A DNA stretch of 64,000 nt from Pelargonium cotyledonis. Taxonomy: Eukaryota > Streptophyta > Magnoliopsida > Geraniales > Geraniaceae. Position numbers and translations under genes: made by a program. The DNA lies in the NCBI GenBank assembly GCA_036897625.1, contig JAYMTA010000018.1, positions 43,160-107,159 of the forward strand, written 5' to 3'. Shown piece by piece: positions 48,201-61,150 of this stretch (position 1 is the first letter of the stretch; each line of letters opens with the position of its first letter). The notes under the pieces were generated by a model. It ran no database searches. It was not told the origin of the DNA and saw only the letters and a list, made by a program, of their open reading frames with translations.

Positions 48201-50439
48201 ATGGGTAATAAAGGCCTTAGAATCGTTTTTAGCTTTATAGTAGTAGGAGTAAAAGAGGAAGTCCTTTAAACTTTTATAGCTCCTTTAGGAATCCCTCTTT
48301 AGAACAGGGAGCCCCAAGTACACAACAAATCTCTAACATCGACTCTATAAATACAAACTCTCTTCGTCGGAAACTGATATTACCCTCGTAAAGCTTTTTC
48401 TGTCTTGTAAAACCCTATACTCGCTTGCTTAATTAAGACTTTTTCTTGAATATTCTTTACAGCCCTCTCAAGCAACTATACTTTTTCTATTTCTTACTTT
48501 TTTGTATTTGTAATATCTGTCTGGCCCACCTAGTAAGCTAAAGAGAATGCCTGACAAGCTGGAAATCCCCTGAAAACCACAAAGAATTGAAAAGCTTTCT
48601 AAGATAAATCTTGCCTACTGGGATACCCCGCAAATAAAAACCTATAGCTTAACCAAGTTACTTGATTCTCTACTTATTTATTAACATAGCTACCAGAAAA
48701 AACAGGAGTTCAAGTCCCTTAGTATACGGTAGACATGCATGGATTCTAATCCTGTAACACTTCTAAGACCGATAAATACCTATATCTATATACCCTTATT
48801 TTTTTAATCCCTTAACTTAAAAATAACAGGAAACTTCTTTAGTTATGGAATTCTTAAGTGACTTGTTACACAATCCCGAGGTATAGCTTTTTGGGGGTCC
48901 ATATAAGTTTTTCATACCCTTTGTATCTTAAGGATTGAAATGAGAAGTATACCTCAAATTGTGGACTCTTCCTTATTTTAGTAATATGGACCTTATACAA
49001 AACATTTATTAATATTTAGGCGGGGGCCCCTTCAAACAAGACAAAGCCTTCATTCTGGGTCTTTTCTTCCCGAGGATTCCTGCAGAATACAGGGGAGTGA
49101 GCTCTATATAAGTAACACTATACTACTGAATGCAGATAATACAAGGCATATTATAGAGGGACCCCTATCAATTAGGAATTCATAAATGAAATTACTAGGG
49201 CTTAAGGAACTCCCAACTCTTTATATAATATAATACATACCTAATGAGTGCTTTTGAATTTAAACAAGGAGCTAAAAAATTGGGAAAGTGAGCCAAAGGG
49301 GGCTTAGCTTTTTTGTGCCCCGGGTAATAAGAAGGAAATTCTTGGGCAAATCCAGTATTTAAAAAATTAATAAAGATAGCACTAGACTGAGAATGTAATA
49401 TTTGAACCCCTGCGCGTCGGGTTTGGCGGTTTGGTGTAGAACAACGATTTTAAAATCTTTTATAATTTATCTTTTTTAGTATACTATTCCATTTATTGAC
49501 TGTTTGAATTCTGTGTTCTGTAGTACAGATAAATACAACTCCTTTTCTTAAGTTTGGAAGTTTCTGTGGAGGTTTTCCAGAGCTTTTGTCCAAGGAAAGT
49601 TATTTTAACTCTTTTTGAGTAAACTTAGGTGGTATTTTCATATTGGCAAATTCTTAAGGAAATCCCTGCTTTCAGAAAACGAAGGCTTTTTAGGTAAATC
49701 CTTCCTTTGTTTCGACTGTTACGTTACTTAAAATGAGCTAACTTTATTTGGCGGGACACCAGTTGAACCCGTGTTTTGAGATCACGAGTATCGTGGGTTG
49801 ACCATCTACTTACTCTACTCCTTGATTCTAATCTGTCAATAAAGCTGAACTAGATGACAAAAATGACACAAACTGTGTACTCTTTGCTGATCATAGCCTT
49901 TTTGGACTTCATATCGTGTACTATATGTCTATTTCCACGGACCTGGGCGAATAATATATATATAAACGAGCAACCTAGTACAAGAGAGGAGTCAGACATG
50001 TATAAGTTTTATGATATAGTAATTTTCTAAGAACTTTGTGCCCCAATACCCACCAAGAATTCGATTCACTTTTTAATTTCCGGTAGCTATAGAGAAAAAC
50101 TGAGAGTTATTATTATTATATGGATTTTAGTAGTATAACGTAAATAAAGAAGCACTTGTATTGTGTCCTTGAGGTATATAAGTCTCTTTTCACCACTAAT
50201 TTTTACTATACAGTAGAAATTTAAGTTTTCATATCTCAAGAGTTTAATTCCCACGCTTTAGTTAATGCTATTTCATCAGATATAATAATATAAATTAAGT
50301 TAAGAACTAGTTAAGCTGTGTTTCGTTTGACAGGAGGAAAGACATCTTTTGTATTGAAATCAATTTGATAGTAGGATCTGTATGATATAGAGAGGTTGAT
50401 ACCCTTATAAAACTCACTTACATTTATTATATACTTTTA
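45241..50439. other. AT-rich non-coding stretch
   Basis: No gene was recognised. Minus-strand T-arm-like boxes lie near 45278 (GGACTTGAACTC), 49402 and 49752; a plus-strand one lies near 48703. Open frames of 60-88 codons around 46973-47626 on both strands have no resemblance to known proteins. The block at 48380-48680 is pyrimidine-rich and may belong to the dispersed repeat family. Confidence 0.5.
49750..49815 (-). pseudogene. tRNA-like relic
   Basis: On the minus strand the order is GTAGATGGTCAACCCACGAT, ACTCGTGATCTCAAAACACG, GGTTCAACTGGTGTCCCG. The ACACGGGTTCAACTGGTGTC end looks like a T arm and acceptor, but the stem is imperfect and the anticodon arm is unclear. Confidence 0.35.
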
Positions 50440-51000
50440 TAAAGCCAAGAATGCTAAATAGAAGAAGTAACCAAAGCCAAGAAAGTCAAGCACGCAGTGA
50501 GCTTATTTTACTGCAAGTTAGGGAATTAGTACTAACAAACCAAGACAAGCCATTCCTCCTCAGTTACTTCAGAGCTTTGCCAAGCCAACCCTCCTCTCTT
50601 CGTTCAGAGCCATAAATTCCTCAACTCTTGCACTTGAACCAAAGGCTGTCTCACCGATTCGGGTTTGTACTACCAACTAAAGGTCAAGGAAAAAGAGTCA
50701 AGGATTCCGTAAAAAGGAACTGGCAGGCTTAGGAAAGGTTAAGTTGTAAGCCTCTAGGGATTGGGAAAGATTCTTACATAATTCAAGTTGGGAATTACAG
50801 TAATTCAAGGCAAGGTTTCTCTTGTCATGTTGCTTGGTTTTGTTTAAGTTCTTAATTCCTTAACTAATCTGTAGCTACTCTAAGAAAGACGGAAGTAATG
50901 ATTGACAGTAGGGGAAAGCAAGTACAGGTATTGAGAGGGGTTTAGTTCCCAGGAATCTGAGGTTTGTTATAGCTCTGACCGACTCCGCTTTCCCTTTACC
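50440..51000. repeat. Probable dispersed repeat block
   Basis: The sequence is richer in simple words such as AAAGCCAAGAA (twice, at 50442 and 50474), TCAAGG and CTCTTCGTTCAGAGCC, and has the strand-biased texture of the other repeat blocks. No reading frame or RNA gene was recognised. The link to the family is by texture only. Confidence 0.25.
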
Positions 51001-54000
51001 GAGCAGCTCTTCATTTATATAGTAGTTACTCCCAGAGTGCTCTAAAACTCTGTATTACAAGATGTAACAAACTCATATTCTAGCTATCAACTCCTTGTTT
51101 AGCTTATGAAGGGTCTCTCGAGTACCTTTTATTTAGTAACTCCGCATTTATAAACACTCTCTTTTTAATTGGTTTTTCCTATGAAATTTTTAGTATACGC
51201 TGAATAATAAAAGCAAAAAGAAAAATTATAGAAGGACCTCTCTTGACTTATCCTTAGAGCAAACCCAAAGTTAATAAATCGCTAATTAAGGAAGGAAATT
51301 CAATGGTAGAGACTCCAATTAACTAGCTTTACCGGTAGAAAAAAGGAGGAAGTTGCCCCGCGGAGATAAGTTTTAACTATTAGTCTTCTATTCCCTATCT
51401 AGTATTACTTTAAGTAGGTGGTTAGAGCGCAGCCCCGCCTATATGGATGGCACGGATTCAAGTGCTGTGATAGTATAATTAAAGTATTCTTTTAGATACT
51501 GATAGGGCTCTCTATCTCCTTAACTTAGTTTTCTTTACCTACAAATTAGAGAAACCTTACTGCCAAACTCTCTATACTCATTTTATACAGGCTCTTTTTC
51601 TTATCCTATTTCCAGCTAGTTTAAGAGGGTTCGAATTCGCAAGGGTACTAAAAATTTAGGTTAACTCAAATTATAATAATTAATTCAGTTTAAAGTAAAG
51701 GATAACCCAGTTTTGGTGAGTGTGTCAAGGATTATTCCCAGATATAAATCATTTATTGCTTTTTTACCAGCTGCAATAAGAGCTATGGATTCGAGGTCTC
51801 GTACTACTAATGAGTCCTATCTTAATTGATGACTCTTAAGTTGATATATCAAATATAGGATATTCAATAATCCGGCTACATTCTACGTTATATCTTATTT
51901 CCTAGGTTCCACTTCACTTAAGCCTCTTGTTTGTTCCTCTATATCATCGGGGACTTCTCACTCACAAGTTCTATGTTATTTGTTTGAAGTAATAAAGGGA
52001 TCCGAATATGACTCTTATAGAGTTTTTAATAGATGTAACTCATCCTCCCAATGGTTAAAAACTCCTTTATATCTCTATATTCTTGTATTTATATTTAGTC
52101 ACTACTCTATTCTATTTTAGTAAAGTCCCTGAATGAAAGTAGTAATAGTTGCTTACTAGAAAGAACACCTATATTAGTCAAGGCAAAAAATGGAACACAA
52201 ACTAGGAATAACTACTAAAGAGCCCAGCAAAAAGTATCACTGTCGAAAATAGTCACTATCCTTTCTTCTAAAAAAAAAATTATTTGAGTAGATTCCAGAA
52301 CTTAATTATATATAACTGATATAAGAGTTCAGCCTTGTAAAACCCCCTTGTATTCTAAGATATATTCCAGTTTCTATTCTTAATAGGTAAAGCTTTTACT
52401 ATATAATCCAGATACGTAAATCCTGGTATATGCTTTTCCATACGGATATAGGATTCTACGTTTTCAGTATAATACTTGTATTTTTGCTTCCTTCCAGAGC
52501 TAAGGCTAAAGCTTTGTAATATTAAAGAAATGGAAACGCTTAAATTAAAAAAAAAACCTCGAGAAATCTGCTTTCACTCGCCGCTACTTACGGAGGTTTC
52601 TCGGTTGATTACAATTCCTTTAGCTACTAAGATGTTTGTTTCAGTTAGCTAAATTGTGATGTCCAAGGAGCGCCCTATGTTACGCTTATCTTGGACAGGT
52701 TTTCTGTGGACCCGTTCTCACCACTGCCTGTGGGGCATTCAAAAAATGCATTTTTAGGAGTTGCTGCCCCCTTGCTATTATAGAAACGCTCTAGTCTAAA
52801 AACTTTAGGAATTCTTCTAAGCTTGCATTTACTAACCATATATCCGAAATATATAATACCTCTGCTTTGTCGTTATTCAGTTACAAATAGGATCCGGTTT
52901 ATGTTAACAATTAGTAGAGGTGTAACTCTTGACTGGACAATAAAAGAGCCCTCGGTTTCAACATTATAAAGAAGAAGTGCTTAGTAGAAAATGAATAATT
53001 ATAGAGAGGTAACAAAGACAACCTTTTTACAAATAGAGTATTCTTAAGTGCCTAAGCTGCAACTAAACCAAATTGGAGTTTAAAAATAAAGACAAACTTT
53101 ACATCCGACCTAAGGTCCTCTGTCGGATCCAAGATTAAAAAATAAGAACGGAATTTAGACCTACAGCTACCAGTACCGGGTAAACATAAAAAGTAAAATC
53201 CTGTGCCCACTGATTTAGGAAGATACTTTAAATTTGTAGCCTCGTGGAGTGCTTTATTAAAGAGGGGGTTCCTCTTGTGTACTTTATGCTTATAGTTAAG
53301 AGAAGGCTGGTTTTATTATTTTTCTCTATTATATTATGAATTAAATGCCAAATCTGATGTAAATTTTTACTAACCCATAAACAGTTTTTTGTATAAATGT
53401 CTTGCCTTTAAAGATCCCTGCCCCTTTTTTATTCTAGCTATTTTCCCTACAGTTTTTATTCCTAGGAGATATGACTCTGTCTAACTAAGGATTTAATTCC
53501 TTAACTTCTTTGTACTTCGCCTTATTAACTTGTCCTTACTTAATACTTACTTAATAAATTAGTATATTGGTTTGGTTAATACTTCTTCTAAAATTGTGTT
53601 CAAATGAAACTTACTATGAATTTTCTAGGCATAACTTGTGATAAAGAAAGCTCTTAGGTTATATAAATGAAGTAAAAATAGATAATTGGGACTCCTAGTT
53701 CAAGATTTTTAGGTCTATCTCGTATTCTACTAACATACTGAAAGAATAACATTACATTATATACCCATTTCATAACCTATTCTTTGCTAGAAGGGATATG
53801 CCTCTGAAAATGTTATACTATATAAATAAATAGACTACGCTTTATCTCATTTGTTATTAGCTATGACTAGTATAATTTTGGATTTAATCTAATTTCGGTA
53901 TATTCAAAGGGCCCCTTGTATAACCTGAAGAAGTAAGAAGGTTGAGTTTGAAGCACAGTCTGCTAGTAACCAGATTTTTTAGAGTATACATATACTCCAG

Positions 54001-55220
54001 GTTTTCTCAGGATAGATAATTTGAACCACAAGCACTGTTTTGTCTATTAGTGGAGATATTTCCTCTGCAGGAATTCAGGCTACTGGGGAGTTTTATGATT
54101 TTATACTTATTTCCAGGAAAGCAAAAGAAGCCTTTATCATAAAGGAGATGCGTTAAGCTCAGCTCAGAGTTCACTGACCAGGCCTAGTATCTACATATGA
54201 TAGCAATCTTGATCTTTGTTTATTGAATTTCGCCGTTCGAAAGAATACTTACTCGTCATTCCGCTTGCAAAGATTCTAGAAAGCTATATCTATTTCATAA
54301 TCAATTTACGGGCTTCAATCCTTATCTTGGAGTACCCGATACCCAATTAGGTAATCCTAAGATCCTTGAGAATAGCCTTATTAGTTTTACTCTGCATTAC
54401 CCGTTAGTTATAAGATCTCTCCTTAGAAGGTCGTACTTCTGGTTTAGGAGAACGCTCTACTGTTTTTTTGCCATGGAATAGGAAAGATTCTAAATAGTGA
54501 AATTACTTATATACAAATAGATTCAGCTCGTCTTTCATACTCTAATTATATAGAGAAATTTCCTATTATTTTTATTTTATACTAATTACCCTATTCTTAA
54601 AGTCAGCGGATTCTTGTATTTGTATCTTGGGTGGTATACCTTGGATAACAAGTTATGTAGTAAATGGTAACCCTAGTCTTCTGATTCTGACTTATCCGAT
54701 TAGTTGTTAGACGTTTCTTAAGAATGAAAGATTAAATATTTAATTTATTTGTTCTGACCAAAATGCTTTGCTTTTAGTGTCAAACCTAAGGGTCTTACTC
54801 GTTTTGGTCTAGCTTCGCTTCGGATATCCCCTATATTCTAAAATTAACCGTTTAGGATAGATCTTTTTACAGTGCATTTTTAAATATGTATTAACCACGG
54901 GTTTTGAACCTAGTAACAAGACCCAAGCTGGGAGTTCCTCTTAAAAAAGGGGGATTTATAAGATAAAATTATATAAAAACTTAGGAGATCTCATTACTTA
55001 ATTTAATACATTCTAGCTTCTTTAAAGCGTTTTTAGTTATTAAACCAACTTAGTAGTACCTGGAGTATGGGATAACATGTATTAGTACCTACTAAGTTCC
55101 ACTAAAAAAACTTTTGGAAAACTTTTTTAAGCCCCATAACGGAAGGATAACTAATTTATAATTATAAGGTTATGACATTATTAGCTAACCTTCCCAATCC
55201 CTCTTAATACCTATTATTCA
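51001..55220. other. AT-rich non-coding stretch
   Basis: No gene was recognised. Plus-strand tRNA-like words lie at 51416-51480 and near 51626. The minus strand near 54900-54945 reads CAGCTTGGGTCTTG then CTAGGTTCAAAACC, another tRNA-like relic. TATA-type runs and A8-A9 runs are common. Confidence 0.5.
51416..51480 (+). pseudogene. tRNA-like relic
   Basis: The sequence AGGTGGTTAGAGCGCAGCCC resembles a D arm and its tail. CGGATTCAAGTGCTGT resembles a T arm, with four of five stem pairs if wobble is allowed. The anticodon arm is not convincing and the acceptor does not pair. Confidence 0.35.
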
Positions 55221-55900
55221 GGGCTATAACCTTGTGCATATCTGTACTCTGTCTGTATCTTTATAGCTTTCTAAGTCTTACTTAATTACTTTTTCTTACC
55301 AGGTTTCAAATTAGGAGGTGTGGCTGTAGAAAAAAACTTTTAGAGTAGTGGAAATAGGTTGTTTCAAGGTACAGATTTCTTAATAATAAAAGTTATTTTG
55401 TGTTCCAAAGAATTCATTTATATCAAGTAAAGGCGGGGTACTTTAAGAAGTCAATAGAGAATCTTTTTGTAAGTATCGAGTACAAGATATAGGTACTGGG
55501 ATAGGTATGAAAGCGAGTAAGAAGTAGACGGCGTATGCGGTTTTTTGCCGATATAGAGTTATTTGTTTTAGAAGTGTTATGGGATTAGAGAACTCTTATA
55601 CTTTCTGGTAGCTATGTTAATAAATTTGTAGTAAGTTATCTAAGGCAGTTCCACTAACTATTAGTAGCTTCAATTTAGATCTACAATAAGAGAAACTCTT
55701 ACTTTATGCAGTAGATTCTCTAAAACAAAGGCTAATCTAGGAAGCTGCGACCCTAATTTCTTACTAAGGAAAGGGGAACTCCGGGATGTCTTAAATCGAA
55801 GAACAAAGTGTTAAGAAACAGATACTAACTTTAGGGTTTATAAACAAGAACTCGTAACAAGCCAAAAATCCAATTAGGGAAGAGATAAAGAACTGGGGTG
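55221..55900. repeat. Dispersed repeat block matching 44.5-45.2 kb
   Basis: CTTACTTAATTACTTTTTC followed by ACCAGGTTTCAAATTAGG near 55275-55318 aligns with the region near 44520-44585 that ends TTTCTAGGTTTCATATTAAG. GGTATGAAAGCGAGTAAGAA near 55505 aligns with GAGTATAAAAGCAAGTAAGA near 45112. The distance between the two landmarks differs (about 200 against 535 bases), showing internal loss or gain. No coding sequence was recognised. Confidence 0.4.
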
Positions 55901-58864
55901 AGGAGTTGCTTTTGCGTTCCTATGATTTCAAGTTTCCGATTATTCCAAATAATAAAAAGAATGTTGGAGAGTGTAAGTGAAAGTCATTTGTTTCTAGTAA
56001 TAAAGCGAAAGACTCCTACTCTTTTAACTTGTACTTGTTGTCGGTCTTATTCCCCTCGTGGGTATTCTACTGCGGTTTTAAGGGAGAGTTGTTGGTGTTA
56101 GTTAAAAGTAAGAAAATTTTTTACTTTTTGCACGACCCTCTATAGGGGGAAAAGGACTCCTCTGTTCTGTACTGTTTCGCACGGAGTTAAGGTCCTCTTA
56201 ATATATTTTCCGAATAAGATAGGTTAACATCCAGGGGAGAGCCTCAAACTCTAGAAAGAAGTTAAATCTTATGTCCCTGCTTTAATTACTGGGCACGGTA
56301 GCTAAATGACAGGAAGAAGCCTATAAAATAAGGGAAAAACATCTATTGTATCCCCAAAAATCTAGTGAATTCTAGATTACTGGCCTTATATTATATTCTT
56401 CAACTCCTTCTTCAGATCGAAGTTCCATGCTCAAGTACCCTAGTCTAACTCCAACAAATTGAGTATCTGTTTCCATTGTAAAGGTCCCTCATCGGCACAG
56501 GGTTCCAGTCGTATTATCCTTATATAGACAGCCCAAGATCTCAGTTTTCGAGGAATATTAGGAAAGTTTCTGAGTTTTGAGTACTGGGTACACAAGCGTT
56601 GTATTCTTTTTCTTAGTATTTTGTCTCTAACTAAGGAAGGATAAGTCAAAAGATTTAGACTAGAGTATAGCGTTCTCATACAAATAAGCAAGGGGTAGGC
56701 TTAGACATTTCACTTAATATTTTTTGTCTTAGAAATTTTGTGTACGGTATCTTTTTAGTAGAACATTCCTTAATTTAAATTAAAGGGGAGTATCTCGAAG
56801 CTATACTAGTTTAGGAACGAGCCTCTCATAGATGTAAATTACTTTCATAAAGCCCTTAATATCCTTTATTTAGTATTCGTATATCCGAGAAAAGAGCCTC
56901 CTTTTCCAGGAAATTATGCTATAAGATTTTTGCTGATCCCTATTTTTAGTATATATTAGCTTAAGACTTAAACAAAAGAATCCTTAGTATAATTGGTCGT
57001 AGAGAATAAAAAAGGATTCCCCGTCGACTAAGAGCACTCTCCACGAATTCTTGAACTTGACTAGAACGGGATTCTATTCATTTTAGATTCTTGTTTGTGT
57101 AGATTACAACCCTAAAATTGAGCAAAGTACCAGCTGTAGCTTATTCAGAGTGAATGGGGCATCCCTAATAATATAGGGTACTCTTTTTGATCCTAAATCA
57201 ACAAATTAAATTAATAGAAACAAACCAAAAGGAATTTTGTTTATTTGAGCCTAACCGCACTTCCGGGAGCCCCTGTAGTTTTGTACTATTTTACGTTTAC
57301 TAGTAAAAGGACGGCTTTTTAGCAAATTAAAGGGTATCCTTTTTTGAAGCTGCAGTACTTGTTCCAAAAGAGCATGTCTTAATCTAAGGGGTTTATCTAC
57401 TCAAAAATAAACAGAATTTCTATTTATACTATAAATTTCCTGCTATTTTCAGTGAATTTGGTATAATTAAAAATAATTATTTAGAGGATTCGAAGGGTTT
57501 TTCATCCACTTAATTTGTTCTATTATTTATTAGGTATATTCGGAGTTAAGATTCTCCTATAATTTCTAGGGCTGTATAATGGGGAAGTGGTTTCTTTTTA
57601 AGAAACAAGAATTAGGTTAAGTAAATAAAAAGGAAAGTCTAAGGCACTTCGAAATCGCAGTTAAGGAAGTTCGTTTTTACAAAAGCATGCTTTTCAGATA
57701 GTTTGAAAGTCTCTTAGGAACTATATTAACAACCAGATAACAAGCTCTCTTTTTTAGGCAAAAACCAAGAGTTAGGAATTCCAACAAGACTAAGTGTTAT
57801 ATTTGGTCTTCTTTAGATGATATATAGTTAAAACGTTGGACGGACACTCAGAATAAGAGAACTAGGTCAAAAGAAGTACTAAAAGACTTGTACTTGTCCT
57901 CTTCAGGTCGGGTGCACAATTCAATGGGATTTTCGAAGTAAGAGAAGTGCCTCCGTGGAACGGATCTTAGATAGGGAGTCTGTATGCTTTCAATCTCGAT
58001 AGTAAAGAAAAGTAGTAGTAGCTCCTAAGGGATTTACTTGTATCGAGGAAGCTTTTTGCCTGTCTTCTAAAATAAAAATGTAATTACCATACCTTATTCC
58101 CAGGAGCCCTAAATAAAGACTGTATGAGAGATCCTCAATTGTATAGTATTCCACTATCCTACAGAATTGAAAACCTTTTCTACTTAGAGTGACATATTAC
58201 CGAAGGGTCGAGTTTCTTTCTCTGCAAGCATAGGCCCCCTAAGTTCGAATTCCACAGACAGCCTTTATATTTTAGATATTTTATCAAGTCCTCTATTCTT
58301 AATTCTTATGGAGAGCCCCACTCGTTTTTGGAGAACACGCCTTGTCTATTTGAATTAAAAGAATACCCGTTTCTAGAGTAAAATTAGTAAAATTAGATCT
58401 TGACTTTTATGATATATGATAAAACTAACATTAATTTTAATAACAAATGAATCCCTTTGTAACATACACGTAAATCAATATAGGAAAGATTTATGTAATA
58501 AATTAAGGGTACAACCTCTGAAAAGTAGCATAATTCCTGTTACAATTGTCAAAAGGTAGGACTCTCCCCCACCATAAACCTTCTAGGAAATTCCTAGAGA
58601 AGAAACAAAGGATTGACTAAGTCCCTCTTAAGAAGCCCCTTTTATCTTTATATCCTTATGTTTTAGAAAATACGGGGACCCTTTTTGTTTTTTCGGAACA
58701 AGATTGGCTAAGGATTTGATCCGCCGATTTTGCATCCCTATGTCTCGAGGTTAACCCGGGTTTATAGAACCAGACAAAACAAGATAGAACTGGGAAGAAT
58801 CTCATTCTTATGTCGTATCTGTAACAGATTATGGGATGTCAGCTTTAAACTTCTTGTACATGAG

Positions 58865-58935
58865 TTTTGAACCCTCGAATTCCAACTAGTACAATGCTGC
58901 TTGGTCAAAGTAGGAATTGGAGAAGTTAAGTATAT
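58865..58935 (-). pseudogene. tRNA-Tyr-like relic (GTA in the anticodon position)
   Basis: The minus strand has an anticodon arm CAGCA-TTGTACT-AGTTG with four of five possible pairs (one G.U) and a U before the GTA anticodon. A T arm follows, GAGGG-TTCAAAA-CTCAT, also with four of five pairs counting wobble. The D arm and acceptor are degraded. GTA would fit tRNA-Tyr. It is probably not functional. Confidence 0.4.
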
Positions 58936-60739
58936 ACCTTTTATAAGGGAAGCATATCATATACTAAAATCAATTCATTCTATATAAGGAATTCTATTAC
59001 AAGAAATTCTTTTTCACAAAACTTTTTCTATTTAGAATAAACACTCTATAAGACAAGCTAGCGCTTATCTCTGCGTTTATCGGCTTACTTGGCTTTATTA
59101 TTTATTATGCTTACTAAATTTTTAGAGTATAAAGTTTCTAATTCAAGAAAGAGGGCGCTTCATTACTACGAGTACTTTAATGGGAAGGCTTTCATAGATC
59201 GAATACTCATTTAAAGTAGTCAATTTTGTTAATCCTATTTCCTTAATTTATACAAAGCAAAACTAAGACAATTGGTAGTCAAGCTTCCTTGATAGCTTGG
59301 TTTAACCCCAAATGGTTCTCTAAAGACCCCACATATCTTAAAAAGATTTCTTAGAGAATATCGAAGTGAGCTATAAAGGAACAAGATCTATTGCTGCGTT
59401 AGAGTTTTCAAGGATTAGGGAATTTGTAATCAAAGTTTTTACTGAAAAATGTGAGTTAGTATTATTCTTATTCCTGAAGTTTTGTTAAAACCTAGACTTT
59501 TATCTAATTTTTATAAAGGTAAATAACTCTTTTAGTCAATTCCAAAACTTATAAAACGCTTCGTCATTTTTGACTGGTACCAAATATTTTTTCATAATAT
59601 GCAGTGAGTTTTAGAACTCTTATTAAGCGGGTAAACAAAATTGTTAGCTCAGATACTCCCGTGTATAGTTTATCTTGGAAAAATGGATGTATCTTTATAT
59701 ATAATAAAACTTAAAAATTTAAGAAGATTTTCAGATTTGAATCCGGAGTAGCACTACTGCTCTTTCGCGACGGGTTGCAAGAAATAAGCTTAATTTCTTA
59801 TCTTACTAGGTTAAAATCCCCTTTTCTCAGTTTAGGTATGTCTTGGATTCAGGGATTTGCGCCTTTACTTAGTTAAGTCAATTTCTTTGAACTCTAAATT
59901 ACTTCCTTAAACCCCGCGCACCCTTATTCCATTGATTACAGCATGTCAACCCCAAAGATAATCAATGTATTTGTATTTTTCAATACTACAAGTGCTCCAT
60001 TATTAAGTAACCTATTCCTGATCTTAAGGAGAGCATTACGATACTTAAATAACATAGTGCAGCTTAGTAATATCCAGTCCAGGAAAAGCTAAATTAAGAG
60101 AACATAACCCTTAACTTTGGTAAAGTTATCGCGGCTTAAACCTAGTTCATATACCCTACTTTACTTAATACAAAGAAATCTTTCTTGATTAAAATTGGAT
60201 ATAACATAAAAGCTTTCCTTTACACTGTTAGGTTATACATTTAAACTTATATCAATTGTTGACTGGGAGTCTGTAGAGATAAAACACTGGATTAGTCTAA
60301 ATCTTTAGTTCGAATCTGTTTATTGAATTCAAACAACTAACTTTTCCAATAAACCAATATAATAAATATAAGGAAGAAGAGCTTTTTACCAAGTTTTAAA
60401 AGAGATTTCTTTTACACGACTAAATTTATGGGATTCTTACTATTTTTATATGATGGGGCTTCTCTAAGTAATAATATTTATGAGTTCCCCCGCGAGGAAG
60501 TATGCTGCTCAAAGGATACTTTTCTGTACTTCGGTTCGACCCGACTGTGATATACAGCGGTTTCACATTTGTAAATGTAAAAAAGGTTCAAATGGAGTAA
60601 ACCGGGTTCCTTTTTTCTATTCTATTACAAGTATATGTAGTTAAGTAGAAATTCTTTAGTTTCTACCAAAATTTAGTATGATACCTTGTGTGCGCAGGAG
60701 CTCTGAACAAAGGGAAGAGGAATGGTGTAAGCTTGGACA

Positions 60740-60815
60740 ACGAGTAATTCAACTTTTAAGAGCACCACGAAAAGCATCAATCAGAGACTGGGTTCAATCC
60801 CTGTTGACATGGGAG
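60740..60815 (+). pseudogene. tRNA-like relic
   Basis: The sequence GTAATTCAACTTTTAAGAGC looks like a D arm of the tRNA-Asp or tRNA-Lys kind. CTGGG-TTCAATC-CCTGT forms a T arm with four of five pairs counting wobble. The anticodon arm between them (ACCACGAAAAGCATC) does not fold. The acceptor is not paired. Confidence 0.4.
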
Positions 60816-60899
60816 AGTTAGGAAGACTTGGATTACTGTAAGATTTCTCATTCCTGAAACTAAGAATTAGTATTTATATGTCTGATTAGCCAGTTTGTT

Positions 60900-61150
60900 A
60901 CTATTTAAGGAGGAGCTTCTCCTTTCTCTTTAACTTGACCGGATCCTGTTTGTTTTCCTAATGCAGTTTCTTTCTGATTTGCTTGAGTGTTCCTGGGATT
61001 GTTTGATCTTTCTGTTGAGTCTTAAGAGCCAAGCTTACACTTGCCTAGCTGCTAGACTAAAAGGCGTTCTCTAACTGCTTAGGGTTTCCTGCTTTATCAT
61101 TAAAGAAGGGAAGGGCCTTAATAGCAATAGATAAGTCCTTTTTCCCCACT
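60900..61150. repeat. Probable dispersed repeat block
   Basis: This 250-base piece is less AT-rich than its flanks and has words typical of the other repeat blocks, such as GCCTAGCTGCTAGAC and TAGCGTAGCGAAGAAGG near its end. No gene was recognised. Membership of the repeat family is inferred from texture. Confidence 0.25.

Larger units (their letters stand above)
55901..60899. other. AT-rich non-coding stretch
   Basis: No gene was recognised; open frames of 67 codons at 55898 (plus) and 83 codons at 56440-56691 (minus) resemble nothing known. T-arm-like boxes occur near 58241 and 60308 on the plus strand and near 58714, 58867 and 59735 on the minus strand. Confidence 0.5.

Noticed and set aside
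56690-56760. GTGTACGGTATC as a possible group II intron domain V
   Set aside because: The matching 5' strand (GAGC/GAYACCGT type) is absent upstream, so no domain V hairpin forms.
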